NCBI GenBank assembly: GCA_946480545.1
Contig: CAMLKY010000150.1
Span: forward strand, 1 to 5,960
DNA: 5,960 nt
Origin: an uncultured Acidobacteriota bacterium
GTDB taxonomy: Bacteria > Acidobacteriota > Blastocatellia > Pyrinomonadales > Pyrinomonadaceae
Direction of reading: 5' to 3'
A program made the translations under genes and the position numbers. The notes under the pieces were generated by a model, which saw nothing but the letters and a program-made list of their open reading frames with translations, searched no databases and was not told the DNA's origin. Shown here piece by piece: positions 5,650 to 5,960 of the stretch (positions within the stretch are counted from its first letter, which is position 1; every line of letters starts with the position of its first letter).

Positions 5650-5960
5650 TCACCTGTTTTGAAAACTATCGAGCATCTCATGGATCGTCTCGATCGAATC
5701 CGCCTGCTCGATGGTCTTATCGTCGCGCTGTCTCAGGATCCGCGGGAACCTGACCGCGACGCCTGACTTGTGCCGCGTCGAGCGCTGGATCGCCTCGAAC
5801 GCTATCTCGAAAACGAGTTGCGGCCGAACCGCGCGAACGGGCCCGAACGTCTCGATGGTATTCGCTCGAACAAACCTGTCGACGACCCGGATCTCGGCGT
5901 CGGTCAACCCCGAGTATGCCTTCGCGAATGGCACCAGCTCGCCCTCCCGCCACACGCCGA
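5650..5960 (-). CDS. ATP-dependent DNA ligase, C-terminal fragment (gene enters from right edge)
   Basis: The last 103 or so residues of a ligase; the stop is a TGA at 5652-5650 and the frame stays open to the window edge. The segment VWREGELVPFAKAYSGLTD, then QLVFEIAFEAIQRSTRHKSG and VAVRFPRILRQRDDK, is the C-terminal part of the OB-fold domain of ATP-dependent DNA ligases. RFPR..R.R.DK is ligase motif VI, which contacts the ATP phosphates during enzyme adenylation. The sequence most resembles the bacterial ligases of the ligase-associated DNA damage response group, which often sit with an MBL-fold exonuclease, an Lhr-type helicase and a phosphoesterase; those neighbours would be outside the window. 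The adenylation Lys domain is not visible. The final residues (DSIETIHEMLDSFQNR) end naturally, so the C-terminus is intact. The protein seals nicks and double-strand ends in DNA. The UvrC-like gene follows on the same strand. Confidence 0.9.
   Translation of the reverse strand, partial: GVWREGELVPFAKAYSGLTDAEIRVVDRFVRANTIETFGPVRAVRPQLVFEIAFEAIQRSTRHKSGVAVRFPRILRQRDDKTIEQADSIETIHEMLDSFQNR

Noticed and set aside
1..5960. tRNA, rRNA, CRISPR array, transposase or phage genes
   Set aside because: No cloverleaf-like sequence, regularly spaced repeats or mobile-element protein motifs were seen on either strand.

Overview
The window carries four protein-coding genes and no RNA gene, CRISPR array or intact mobile element that I can see. 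GC content is fairly high (estimated by eye at just under 60%). The family signatures, especially the UvrC-like protein and the caspase plus DUF4384-like protein, suggest an acidobacterial genome, perhaps of the Blastocatellia/Pyrinomonadaceae type. That placement is inferred from family resemblance only.

Left part (1-2173, minus strand): the N-terminal 724 residues of a large caspase-family (metacaspase-like, peptidase C14) protein whose 3' end lies beyond the left edge. It has an N-terminal hydrophobic segment, a complete His/Cys dyad with an acidic loop, a beta-rich middle part and a DUF4384-like C-terminal part. A good sigma70-type promoter (TTGACG, 17 bp, TAGAGT) ends only 3 bp before its first ATG, which makes the start codon uncertain.

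Centre (2174-3853): a 423-bp divergent intergenic region separates the caspase gene from a plus-strand gene for an unrecognised exported protein of about 418 residues, with a signal peptide and an N-terminal coiled coil. Both products are predicted to enter or cross the membrane, so the divergent pair could work in the same compartment. This is inference.

Right part (3854-5960, minus strand): a DNA-repair pair. The C-terminus of an ATP-dependent DNA ligase (entering from the right edge) is followed 73 bp later by a UvrC-like gene. The UvrC-like protein lacks the N-terminal GIY-YIG nuclease domain. It keeps the four-cysteine site with exact E. coli UvrC spacing, the UVR motif and the RNase H-like nuclease residues, while its C-terminal helix-hairpin-helix has lost its usual glycines. 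Its first ~20 codons run through nested inverted repeats that look like non-coding repeat DNA. It converges on the exported-protein gene with only 31 bp between the stop codons.

The most interesting points are the half-nuclease UvrC beside a ligase, and the probably extracytoplasmic metacaspase divergent from an unknown exported coiled-coil protein.
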